Positions 54,024 through 64,000 of a stretch of 64,000 bases of DNA are shown here, piece by piece. This stretch comes from Triglochin maritima (taxonomy: Eukaryota > Streptophyta > Magnoliopsida > Alismatales > Juncaginaceae): assembly GCA_963682175.1 (NCBI GenBank), contig OY821779.1, forward strand, positions 7,318,501 through 7,382,500, written 5' to 3'. The position numbers were made by a program, and so were the translations under genes. The notes beneath the pieces are model-generated. The model had not been told where the DNA came from. It ran no database searches and saw only the letters and a program-made list of their open reading frames with translations. Position 1 is the first letter of the stretch; the number at the start of each line of letters is the position of its first letter.

Positions 54024-56520
54024 GAAAAATTATCTCGTTGGTCAAAAATCTTAAAGTTGACACTGCTGTAAACAACTTCTTTTACGTATGTCTCTCAATG
54101 AACGTGATTTCTCGACCTCCTTCTATCTAATTACCTATATTCACCAATATAATTTTTTTAATTAAAAAACTGTGAGCGTGACCTCCACTTCATAAACGCA
54201 GTTCGTCGATTCCATCACCATGTAAGACAAAACACCATTAATTGAGCCGAGGCTCCAATTGATAATAATCAAGGTCTTATGTTGTTGTCATGCATGACGA
54301 ATCAAGCAGTTCCACTGCCACCAACTTGGGATTAAATAGGTTGACATTATTTCCTACGACTATGAACATTTTAGTTTTGAAATTACAACTCTTATCAACA
54401 TGGAATAATGTAATTAGAGCATGATATTAGATCAAAAAAAAATCGTACCGTCGACCTCCTTCAATTGTGACTCCTGGAGAAGGTGACCAGTGGTGATGGC
54501 CTGATGGGGGTGATTGATAGGGACGTAACACCAAGAACAATGTCAACTTTCTTGGTTTCATTTGAAACTTATAATCTAGTCTTACAAGTAACCTATTTGT
54601 GTTGTCCGGTTGCTAAAGAGTTTGAGGTTGTAAATTTTCTTATGGGATTTTTGTTTGAATGTACTCTCAAAACATGTTTATTGAACATTTGCATGTATTT
54701 TTATATTACTTCAGAACACTCAACAAAACAACCATTTGCTTATGTGCACATTTATTGTTCTCGTGTTGTTACATTGTTAGAGTCATCGTTAGTCCAATCC
54801 CTTCTAACTCAAATTTCCAAAATCAACTTTAATTCAAACCGACTCTAACCCCAAATCCCCCAAATCAAATCGACTCCAAATCCAAAATCCCCCAATTCTT
54901 TCCCCCAAATCCGACCATTCCTGACCTCACTCCCCATCTTGCAGTCTAACACTCGACCTCTCTTGCCGTCTCACCGTCGAATACCTCTCCACGCCGTCGA
55001 CACCACCTAACTTCCAATTAATTAATTACTATGTGTGCGTCTGATCACATGTATATTAATTAATATCATTATGCAGTGCTCCACCATGCTAGACGCAGCA
55101 GAAGTAGAGGAGTGGTCCAATTTTGTGGAAGAATCATTCTCTCCCACCATGCATACTATTACTATCAATGCCATGCAACAATCCAACATAAAAGAATCCA
55201 TACAAGACATTAAGGTTGTTGATCCCACATTATTGATCCACCGCAGGACCCCAAGTCCTATATCCGTCCTCAGCCTCAGGTGACAATCCACCGCGAGTAC
55301 TTTCTCCTCCGCATTCTCTTCCTCCCCACGTCCTCCTCCTCCTACTCCACCTCCAAGCCAATTTGAGCCCTCTAGCCAATTCGTGCACCGCGAACCAAGC
55401 GCACCCATCCCGTGCCAATTTCCGAACTCTTGTTTGAACCCAACAACAACAACATTACCTCTCTAACCAACAAGTTCAAGAAACTCAAGATCAGATCTTC
55501 TGCCTTTGTTGCTGTTGCTGCGAATTCAGATAATTCCCAGCCAGCCGCACCCGTCCCGAGCCAATTTCCCAACTCTTGTTTGAACCCAACAACAACAACA
55601 TTACCTCTCCAACCAGCAAGTTCAAGAAGCTCATGATCAGATCTTCTGCCTTTGTTGTTGCTGCTGTGAATTCAGATAATTCCCAGCCAGCTGCAACCGC
55701 CTCAGTCAGAAAATGCATGCATGGTGGGATACAGAAGATACCCCAATTTGATCCATATGGATTATTCATCTGAAAGTCAATAATTTTTCAAAATACAAAA
55801 AAATTATTCATTTGATTCGGTTCTGACGGTGAGGGTAACAGCGACTAACGGTGTTATATGGGGTAACAATGTTAAGTGGAAGCGCACGTAGTAAATAGTT
55901 GGTCGGGTGAGTATCCTGGAGCAATATAAAAAAATCCAATAAATATATTTTGGAAGTGCATGCAAGCAAAACCCACGTTTTCTTGTTGATGGTATGACTA
56001 ACCCATATGCTCCCATTTTAAAAGTTTGGTAGCATTTATTCATAACATGGTTGCAGTCAAACATATCCTTGCTTCAGTTAGGACTTTGCTACCTTTTCAT
56101 TTTGCTACAATTGTAACTTCACACCCAAAAAAAAAGGTTTTAGTTATCACGTACATGAGCTTGCAGCCTTGCACGAAGGTTGGAATTTTATATCTCAACG
56201 GAATAATACAGTATTATCCAAGGATTCGAGAATGAGGTGTATCTTATCTTATGCTTAATATAATCTCATGGAAAGGATGTGATTACAACTTAACACAAAG
56301 ATTTTAACGCATCTAGTTTGTAAAGTATGCATTCGAAATTCATACTCGATCTCGTAGATACATATGGAATTTTATGCAAAGTCGTATTCGATGAAGTCGT
56401 ACGTATGGCTTTGGGGGAGTGAAATGGGCACTTGAAGGCTAAAGACATTCATTTCCAGGAGCTCCACCCTCCTTGCGTTGTTGTCATGCATCGACCTCCC
56501 TATTAATTTAAGGGGGTTTT
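54024..56520. other. Sparse region with one tandem duplication
   Basis: A 121-codon frame at 54483-54848 has no motif. At 55035-55283 an acceptor-like TATGCAG precedes an open stretch (MLDAAEVEEWSNFVEESFSP) that could be an exon of unknown origin. The tandem duplication at 55401-55692 is listed separately. No transposon ends were recognised. Confidence 0.4.
55401..55692 (+). repeat. Tandem duplication, 146-bp unit x2, possibly coding
   Basis: Units start GCACCCATCCCGTGCC at 55401 and GCACCCGTCCCGAGCC at 55547. Both include ACCCAACAACAACAACATTA and AGATCAGATCTTCTGCC. In one frame unit 1 reads NKFKKLKIRSSAFVAVAANS, basic then Ala/Ser-rich like a plastid transit peptide, and unit 2 gives a similar peptide only after a frame change. 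The unit length is not a multiple of three. It may be a duplicated exon fragment. Confidence 0.7.
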
Positions 56521-56524
56521 GTTT

Positions 56525-57525
56525 GCTTAGGTACCAATCAAAAGTTTAGAAATTAACGACGTACTCATGATTATTCGAAAATTGAACATGTACCTATCAA
56601 ATAAACTTATAATCGACCTCATACCTACCCGTCATAGTGGGTCCTACAATCGTGTGTTATTTTATTACGTTTCCGTAAGGTGTTATTTTTCATCTGGTTT
56701 TTATTTCTGCATTGATTAATAATTTGGAAATTGGCGACGTACCCATGGTTCTGTGAAAATTGGATGTATACCCATCAAATAAACTTGTGATATCAGATAT
56801 CAACATGCATTATCTCTAAATTGTTCTTGAATTTTACTATTCTTTTTTTGCTGCAATTTGGGCTAAATTCTTAAGTTATTTTTGGTTGAAGATTGACTGC
56901 AATTTAGCTTATTCTTGGACACATTTTACTGCTCATTCTTAGTTGCACTTTGACCTGCATTATCTCTGAATTTTTCTAGAATTTTACTACTCATCTTGGT
57001 TGCATTATCACTGAATTGTTCTTGAATTTTACTACTCTTTTTTGCTGCAATTTGAGCTAAATTCTTAAGTTATTTTTGGTTGAAGATTGACTGCAATTTG
57101 ACTTATTCTTGGATGCATTTTAGGCCTCATTCTTGGTTGCACTTTGACCTGCAATATCTCTGAATTTTTCTTAAATTTACTACTAATTTTTTGTTGCAAT
57201 TTGGGCTAAATTCTTAAGTTTGTTTTGGTTGAATATTGACTTCAATTTAACTCAATTTTCAATATATACATGTCCAATTTTCAAAGATCTATTGGTATAT
57301 CGTCAATTTTTAAACTTTTGATCGATACAAAAGTAAAAAAACCGAAGAAAAAATAACGGCGCGTTACCGGAAACGTAAACGGAGACACACGATTTATGGG
57401 ACTCACTCTGATGGATATGTATGAAGTTATTTACAAATTTATTTAATAAGTACACATCTAATTTTCAAATAACCATGAACACGTCGTTAATTTTTCAACT
57501 TTTGATCCGTACGTGGAACCCTTTA
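56525..57525. mobile_element. Long-TIR element (MULE-like), non-coding
   Basis: Left arm (56525-56800): GGTACCAATCAAAAGTTTAG, AATTAACGACGTACTCATG, ACGTTTCCGTAAGGTG. Right arm, read on the minus strand from about 57525: CGGATCAAAAGTTGAAAAAT, TTAACGACGTGTTCATGG, ACGTTTCCGGTAACGC. The arms are about 270 bp long and each contains an internal repeat of its own outer part. Long TIRs without coding capacity suggest a TIR-MULE or a foldback-type element. The target duplication is unclear. Confidence 0.72.
56848..57240. repeat. Tandem repeat in the long-TIR element
   Basis: Units begin TTGCTGCAATTTGGGCTAAA near 56848, 57042 and 57191, spaced about 194 and 150 bp, with shared TTCTTAAGTT, GGTTGAAGATTGACTGCAAT and GCACTTTGACCTGCA. 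Confidence 0.85.
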
Positions 57526-58202
57526 CCTATGATCTATGTGTAATCTTCTGGGTAGTGATTGGAACGATGACTAATGGCAACCAGCACTTTTGACTTCAAC
57601 CGTGAGACTTTAAGTTAGAAATTGTTTGTTTGGATAAACGATTATCTGCATGATGACTACAAAAACTTGAAACAATGATTTAATTGTGAAATTACGAAAA
57701 TAATTAAAAATACAAAGAACACAACCAAACAAATATTTTTAAAAAATAGCCTCAAATGAATATAATTATTTTCTTGGTCCAACTGTGTTCGGCCTCTGAA
57801 GATGGGCCTCAACCACTTGGCAGAGCCGTTATAACCTGGAGTTTAGAATCTTTAGATGGATATAAAATATATTTGGAAATAAATAATCAGACAATACCGG
57901 TATAAGAACGACATAAAATGCTCCACATATAGCTATGCTTAAAAAAACGTATCACTGGTTTTGTATTGTGGTTGAAAACCAGGTCTGGGACGGTGTATCA
58001 TCAAATTGGATTCCTATGAAACCCAAAAACCTAATAATGTACCCGTCTCGAGCTTATGAATGTTGGGCTTTCGCTATAAAAAAAAGCTCTTCGAAATATG
58101 TGAGTTTACGGTCTTGTCGAAATCCAGCGATCCATTTCAGCGTTCTCCCCAAGAGAAGGACAAGAATTTCTATATTTGTTCCATGTTTACCAAACAAATA
58201 TT
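57526..58202. other. No recognisable gene
   Basis: A 90-codon plus-strand frame (57935-58207) ends at the edge of the next LTR and shows no motif. The region is the pre-insertion DNA of the solo LTR at 58203. Confidence 0.4.
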
Positions 58203-60233
58203 TGTAGGATTTCATGTTTAATTGTACATATTTATTTTCGAAATTTTTATGCACAATAAGGATCAATTTACAATTTTCTATGATATATTTCATGCATGCA
58301 TCAATTTGTTTCAATAACTAGTTTCAAAACTTTATTAAAACAAATATGAGCTCCGAAATTCATACCTATAAGTTCTCTAAAACTTCTTGAAGATTCGGAG
58401 ACGTTGGGGATGCTCCTCGCTGCGCCGGATGCCTCCGAGTATTCAACAAACTCTAAACAAGATCGGAGAGAGAGAAGCTAGTCTCCCAATCTCCGATAGG
58501 GTTTAGAATCTAATTACTAACCCCTCTTTAATTCTCTTGAGAAGATGATATCTTAATAACTAAAACTAAACTTAAGAATTAAGGGATTTTCGTGGAGAAT
58601 TATGGAGAGAGAATTTTGCATAACAAAATAATGAATGAATTGAGGAGGTAATGAGATAAACTTGTATTTATAAGTTCTCTCCAAATTACCTATTCATGTG
58701 CAACATCTTGCCCATGATTTCATGCAAAATTTCATCTAACCATCCATTATTTAATAATAAATAATATTAGCCACGAATTAAATCAATTATGGACCAATTC
58801 CATGCATGATCTAATTAATTCTTAAATTAATTCTGCATTAACCGTCTGGACCGGTCGACCGTTTGGAGGTTCGGTCGACCGCTCGAACCAGGTTTCGGTC
58901 GACCGTTCAATAACTCGGTCGACCGTTCGTAAGAGGAATTATTCCATCGCTATGTTCGGTCGACCGACCGATTACATTCGGTCGACCGTTCGAACAGATG
59001 AAAATTCCCTGTTATCGGTCGAGACACATCCGGTCGACCGTTTACTGCTAATCGGTCGACCGTTGGAGCACTGTTCTGCAGGCTTGTCAAATTTCGGTTT
59101 AACCCCTACAAAATTTGACATTTCGGGATTAGTAGTAAATTCACAACTTATGTAACATATTATCCTATGTAATGATCAATCATTACATCCCATAATATTT
59201 ACATCAAATATGAATTTAATTTAGATCCTAATTATGTTATTAATCACAACATAATTTTGATTTTGCTTGTTCACCCCATGTGTCATATTTTCTACATGAA
59301 ACCCGACACATCCTATGAACTCAAAATCACCATTTCTTGTTTCCCAGTTTTGCGGTGTGACCTATGTGAGGATCTAAACTAAGTTGGCAGTGATATTAAG
59401 AGCCTAATACCACAAGCTATAAGCGGTATCTAGCTACACATTATAGCTCCCAATTAGTTAGATGTCTTAATTCCACTTGAACCAAAACCCGATCCATTTA
59501 GTGATTGAGTGCACCACTTGTGTCAGTCCCTTGCCTCATGATATTAAGAATACACACAAAGTAGTATTGTGTCATCTTTGTATTAGTATTTATTTCTTGA
59601 TCTCTTTAAGCTAGTTATAAATATGTGACTTAACTCAAATCACATTGTGCACATTATAACTTTGCTTTATCAAGGGACCCACTAATATCATCACTCAATT
59701 AAGAGGGGCAATGATAATCTTTTGACTAACTATCTTCTCCAACGAAAGTTATACTTAACCAACTAATGCCTTTACACTACACTCATCGATAGCTCAAGAC
59801 ACTAGTCTAATTAAGAACTCCTTAAGCGATCGGATATAAGTCTCATATCAAAGGACCAAGGACACAGTAAAATATTAATGACACAGAAACACATTCCTAT
59901 AATATTTTACTTGTTAGGTCAATTCGGTATACAAAAGTACTATTTTCCTCTTTTGTGTACCCGTGTTGTCACTCACTTGTAGAGCTACAATGATCTATGA
60001 CCAACACGACAATCTTAACTCGGTAATAAATGTCACATGTTAATTACCATGATTGCGAATATCTTTTGTTTTATGTAAACCAATATCTTTTAGAGCTCTA
60101 CGGTTAAGGACCAAGAGTTTTTTCCTCAACACTTCCAAAAGACGAATAACATAAACAAGGAACAAAATGATTTCTCATTCAATTCATAATAATTGACATT
60201 TAAAAGTAAAACTTTTAGAACACATTCCCTTCA
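58203..60233. mobile_element. Solo LTR, family C copy 2 (2.03 kb)
   Basis: Starts TGTAGGATTTC, ends CATTCCCTTCA, with a perfect target duplication ATATT (58198-58202 and 60234-60238). It aligns along its full length with copy 1 (3307-5343) and differs mainly by point changes and small indels. No interior is present. Confidence 0.95.
58850..59070. repeat. CGGTCGACCG palindrome array (LTR C2)
   Basis: About nine motifs, most of them perfect CGGTCGACCG or GGTCGACCG. It includes a doubled site (CGGTCGACCGACCG near 58956) that is absent from copy 1, and lacks one segment present there. Confidence 0.9.
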
Positions 60234-60276
60234 ATATTTGTGTTTTAAAAGTTACAATATATATATATACAAGAAT

Positions 60277-60468
60277 TCTCTAGTGAGCTCAGTGCTTAAT
60301 TTAGAAAAATTAAGCCCCCACAATATCCACCACTCATTTCAAATTGTAAGGTAGATTAAGATAAAAACGGTTATGCTAATTAAAGATGAGATTAACCATA
60401 AATAAGATCCAATGGTGAGATGGTAAGGGGTTTAAATTAAATTTGATGAGCTCTGGGCTCACTAGAGC
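60277..60468. mobile_element. MITE, TAGTGAGC family, copy 2
   Basis: Ends CTCTAGTGAGCTCAGTGC and, inverted, GCTCTAGTGAGCCCAGAGC. Its body is the reverse complement of the MITE at 21034-21222. Confidence 0.78.
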
Positions 60469-60477
60469 CTGACCCAT

Positions 60478-60579
60478 ATACAAGAATGCTCTAGTGAGTT
60501 CAGGACTTAATTTTTCTAAATTAAGCCCCTACAAATTGTAAGGTAGATTAAGCAAAAAACAGTTATGTTAATGAATTGT

Positions 60580-60580
<1 letters not shown>
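60478..60580. mobile_element. MITE, TAGTGAGC family, copy 3, truncated
   Basis: Repeats the left half of copy 2, including the flanking TATACAAGAAT, and stops at the (AT)n tract. The shared flank suggests local duplication rather than an independent insertion. Confidence 0.7.

Positions 60581-60582
<2 letters not shown>

Positions 60583-60619
<37 letters not shown>
60583..60619. repeat. (AT)n microsatellite
   Basis: About 18 AT units. Directly followed by GGGAGGTATTAGAATGAGAC, which looks like the terminus of another repeat element inserted in TA-rich DNA. Confidence 0.95.
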
Positions 60620-60622
<3 letters not shown>

Positions 60623-61319
60623 AGGTATTAGAATGAGACCATGTCTCAATTTAATATAATGAGACCCCAAACATACACCATCAAGATCTAATCTAACGGT
60701 GGAAATGAAAAAGGGTAGTTTCGTAATCACCACATCCTCCTTTTACCTCCCCTCATTCCTTGCCATATGCACCCATCACGTTCTCTTTCTTCCTCCCTCT
60801 TTTGTTCCTTCCCAATCACACCCATCCCATCCTCCTTCTTCCTCCCCTCCAGCAACCTTCCAAAAGACGATGGAAGATCAACCTCCACTCTCCTCCCCTC
60901 CTTCCCCATCTCACCAAACCATCGACAACAACGAGGGAGTTAATCGTACGAGATTTATGTGTGGTTTGTTGAGTTATTTGGTGTTTAGGTAGTAGTCGAG
61001 TAGGTCAGATTTGTGGAGTTTGTTTGGATTTTGGCGTGATGTGTTGTTCGGATGTTGATGGTGCTTAGATCTTGTGTTTGCTGGAAATGAGGTGAAATTG
61101 GAAAATTTTGCTGGAATTTCGGTTTAGTGTTTCGAAACAATGTTTTTTCGAGTCCTGTATTCGTTGTAAGTTTCGTGAGATTTCTCGAGGTTTTGGTTGC
61201 ATTTGAAGGATGTGATTGAGTTTTTGTTTATTTTCTCTTTTGTTTGCTCAAAATGGGATTGGATTGGACTTGCATGATTTTGCGAAATATCATTTTTTCT
61301 ACTACTTATTTCTGTTAGG

Positions 61320-62290
61320 TGTAGTGTTCAGATCCAGTTATACGTTCTGGAGAACTTGTGTAATAAAATGATATCGTTGTGTATTGAAATGAAATATTGG
61401 TGTATTCAACATATACCGTTGTGTATTTAACGCATATAGATGTGTATTCACTGGAAGATTTATTTAAGAAAGTGATGCAGTTTTGTAGAGTGTTCTATGT
61501 CATTTTTATCTCCAACATCTCTCTTTCCTCTTTCTCTTTTTTATATAAAAATATGTCCTACTATAGTAATTTAGTCACTGTGAGGTGTAGTGTCCAGATC
61601 TCGTTATACGTTCTGGAGAACTTGTGTAATAAAATGATACCGTTGTGTATTGAAATGATATATTGGTGTATTAAACATATACGATTGTGTATTGAACGCA
61701 TATAGATGTATATTCACTGGAAATTTTATTTAAGAAAGTGATGCAGTTTTGTAGAGTGCTACATGTCATTTTTATCTCCAACATCTCTCTTTCCTCTTTC
61801 TTATATAAAAATATGCTTTGCTATAGTAATTTAGTCACTGTCTGGTGTAGTGTTCAGATCTGGTTATACGTTCTGAAGAACTTGTGTAATAAAATGATAT
61901 ATTGGTGTAAGACAAAAGGATGAAACAAAAGTTCAAATCCTCTAACTCGGAAAGTCTAAGACAAAAAGAAGTGGACAAAGTGAAAGACCAAAGGCGGGAA
62001 CTACAAGACTTGTATGGTTTGATAGTGACAAATTGCTTGACAGATTTTTAGACATATTTTTGTTGCTTGACAGATTTTGTGAATGAGTTTTATGAATGAG
62101 TTGTTCAACTTGTGTAATAAAATGATATCATTGTGTATTGAAAAGATATATTTGTGTATTAAACATTTACTGTTGTGTATTTTCACTAGAAGTTTTATTT
62201 GGAAGTTTTATTTCTATCTCCAACATCTCTCTTTCCTCTCTCTCTCCCTCCTATAGAAAAATATGTCATACTATAGTAATTTAGTCTTAT
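61320..62290. repeat. Tandem/dispersed repeat, about 260-bp unit
   Basis: Units start GTGTAGTGTTCAGATC near 61319, 61585 and 61846. Each contains CTTGTGTAATAAAATGATA, several TTGTGTATT motifs, GCATATAGATG, TCCAACATCTCTCTTTCCTC and CTATAGTAATTTAGTC. The third unit is interrupted near 61915, and a further shortened unit occupies 62108-62288. Related pieces recur at 63070-63240 and 63370-63470. Confidence 0.82.
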
Positions 62291-62316
62291 GTGAGCCCGT
62301 TAGCATCTATGGTAGG

Positions 62317-62807
62317 TAGGGCTGTAAGCGGGGCAGGTTTTTGCCCCACCGATACCTTCCCCGCCAAAGTTAAGCGGGTAGGCAGGGCAGGGTGGGGGTG
62401 GGTAAAAACAAATTGCTACCCAACCCGCGTAAGGATGGACTAGGCTATGTGGGGTGGGTTGGCGGGTTTAATCTTTTATTAAAGCTAAATACAAAAATCA
62501 ATTTATTTTCTTTAACGTTATCTATTTTAATCAAAGCTAAGTACAAAAATCAAGGAAAAAATCAATCAATGTATGTTTTTAAAGCTATATACAAAAAAAT
62601 CAAAACTAAATACAAAAAAAATCAAAACAAAATACAAAAAAAATCAAACAAAATATATGGCTTATGTGGGGCGGGTTGCGAGAAAACCGCAACCGCCGCT
62701 TATTATGCGGGTTGTGCGGGTGGCGGGTTGGCGAGTAACAATTTTTGTCTGCAACCCGCGTTAGGCGGGGCGGGTTGCGGGTAAAATCCTACCCATTTAC
62801 AGCCCTA
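62317..62807. mobile_element. hAT-type miniature element 2 (491 bp)
   Basis: Begins TAGGGCTGTAAGCGGGGCAG and ends with the inverse of TAGGGCTGTAAATGGGTAGG. A perfect 8-bp target duplication ATGGTAGG flanks it (62309-62316 and 62808-62815). The subterminal regions are rich in GGCGGGTTGCGGG-type repeats. It shares the TAGGGCTG ends with the element at 17778-18098, but the body differs. Confidence 0.95.
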
Positions 62808-62815
62808 ATGGTAGG

Positions 62816-64000
62816 CTTAAGTGGGGATGTCCACAAGTTCCGTAAGTTGATTTCAATTAATGGTTTATATGTCTGATCACAAAAATATACAAAATCAAAC
62901 ATTTCCTCTCTCTCCGGACCCCAATACTAATTAATGTTTTAACTCTCATACCATGAACAACAACATGAACCATTCATCTACTTCCTTTCCTCCATAAGGA
63001 TCAACAATTCATTTTATGTACGTATCTCTTTTAGAATCATATGTTGCTCACTTCTTCCTCTCCGACGACAACTAACTGTATTTGTGTATTAAACGTGTCC
63101 TGTTGTGTATTGAACGCATATAGATGTCTATTCACTGGAAGTTTTATTTACGAAAGTGATGCAGTTGTGTAGTTTAATGGTGTAATTATATATTAAACTT
63201 TTATAGTTGTGTATATTAAACTTATAATGCAATTGTGTATTTTAATAATGATTTTTCTAAAATGTTCTCTAACCAAAATATCCAATAGACAAGTTAAACC
63301 ATATTAAACAACATTATATTCAACTTATAATGCAATTGTGTATTTTAATAATGATTTTTATGAGTTAAAGAGTTCTTGAACTTGTGTAATAAAATGATAC
63401 GGTTGTGTATTGAAATGATAAGTTATGTATTAAACTTATAATATTGTGTATTGAATGCATATATATTATATGTTTCACTCGAAGCATATGATATACTAAA
63501 GGAACTACGAACAAACCAAATATTTGGTCTTATTTCCTGGAAATAAAAGTTACTAACACAAACTTCTCGACACTCCACATCAAAACTACCAAAAATAGGT
63601 GTCGTAACCTGTTGGATTAGCATGTTAAATATGTTAAGTGAGTACATAGTTGTGACTCCTACTATATACAAAATGTAGCCACATTAGTTGCAAGTATATA
63701 ACAACAACAAAAAAGATGATATCTACTAAAATCCTACTTAACTCAGATATCATCACTACTTTCTGGTCACTACTTCCACAACTTCCACAAATTAAGTCAA
63801 ATATATATCATCAATACTTCCACAACCACCATGACAATCCTAACAAGGAACTCCAGTAGACATCATTACTACTTTCACAGAAGGCAAAACTCCTGACAAC
63901 AAAGGCAGAAACTCCAGATGTCCAAAGAAGGCAGAAACTCCAGCAGTTCAAACTCCAAACAAAGCAGAAACTCTAGAACACTGTCAAGAATAATCAACCT
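62816..64000. other. AT-rich DNA with fragments of the 61.3-kb repeat
   Basis: TTGTGTATT-bearing pieces lie at 63070-63240 and 63370-63470. AATGCAATTGTGTATTTTAA occurs twice (63225 and 63330). Near the end GGCAGAAACTCCAG is repeated (63904, 63930, with a variant at 63963). No gene is recognised. Confidence 0.5.

Noticed and set aside
1..64000. tRNA, rRNA or organellar DNA insertions
   Set aside because: No stretch with the expected conserved sequences was recognised by eye; a covariance-model scan was not possible.

Overview
This is nuclear DNA of a flowering plant, most likely a eudicot. The signs are GT-AG introns, an intronless AT-hook nuclear-localized (AHL) gene, and plant-type transposons of almost every class packed and nested with little unique sequence between them. 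The species cannot be named from the sequence. Only one gene looks intact and cellular: the AHL gene on the minus strand at about 10.1-11.1 kb. Nearly every other coding trace is a broken transposon gene or a captured gene fragment.

Layout. 0-0.5 kb: decayed Myb/SANT-like fragment. 2.08-7.84 kb: a PIF/Harbinger element whose transposase is split by a 2.0 kb solo LTR and followed by a related LTR in inverted orientation. 7.8-12.3 kb: the AHL locus and its flanks. 12.30-13.37 kb: a short Harbinger deletion derivative. 14.78-16.11 kb: a Mutator-like (MULE) deletion derivative. 16.3-19.5 kb: two CACTA-type segments, one carrying a hexokinase exon and itself hit by a hAT miniature element. 19.7-20.2 kb: LINE-like tail. 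22.7-23.2 kb: F-box/LRR relic. 25.15-33.43 kb: the parent-type MULE, with two convergent genes (a plant mobile domain gene, and a FAR1-like/MULE transposase joined to an OTU protease domain), invaded by a Ty3-type LTR element. 33.6-39.3 kb: an LTR element on the minus strand with a non-coding interior. 39.6-40.9 kb: hAT transposase relic. 40.9-46.3 kb: Ty3-type remnant whose 5' LTR is cut by two further solo LTRs. 47.2-54.0 kb: a third MULE copy whose right terminal repeat was split by a nearly full-length Ty1/copia element. 54-58 kb: a tandem duplication and a long-TIR element. 58.2-60.2 kb: a second 2.0 kb solo LTR. 60.3-64 kb: MITEs, a hAT miniature element and a dispersed tandem repeat.

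Three things stand out. First, one MULE family is present as a parent-type copy and two deletion derivatives. Both derivatives keep the tiny first exons of the two convergent genes and the GC-rich hairpin DNA that lies in the following introns. Second, unrelated solo LTRs carry arrays of the same 10-bp palindrome CGGTCGACCG. Third, target-site duplications readable by eye let the order of several nested insertions be deduced. Most LTR elements are solo LTRs, so LTR-LTR recombination has been common here.
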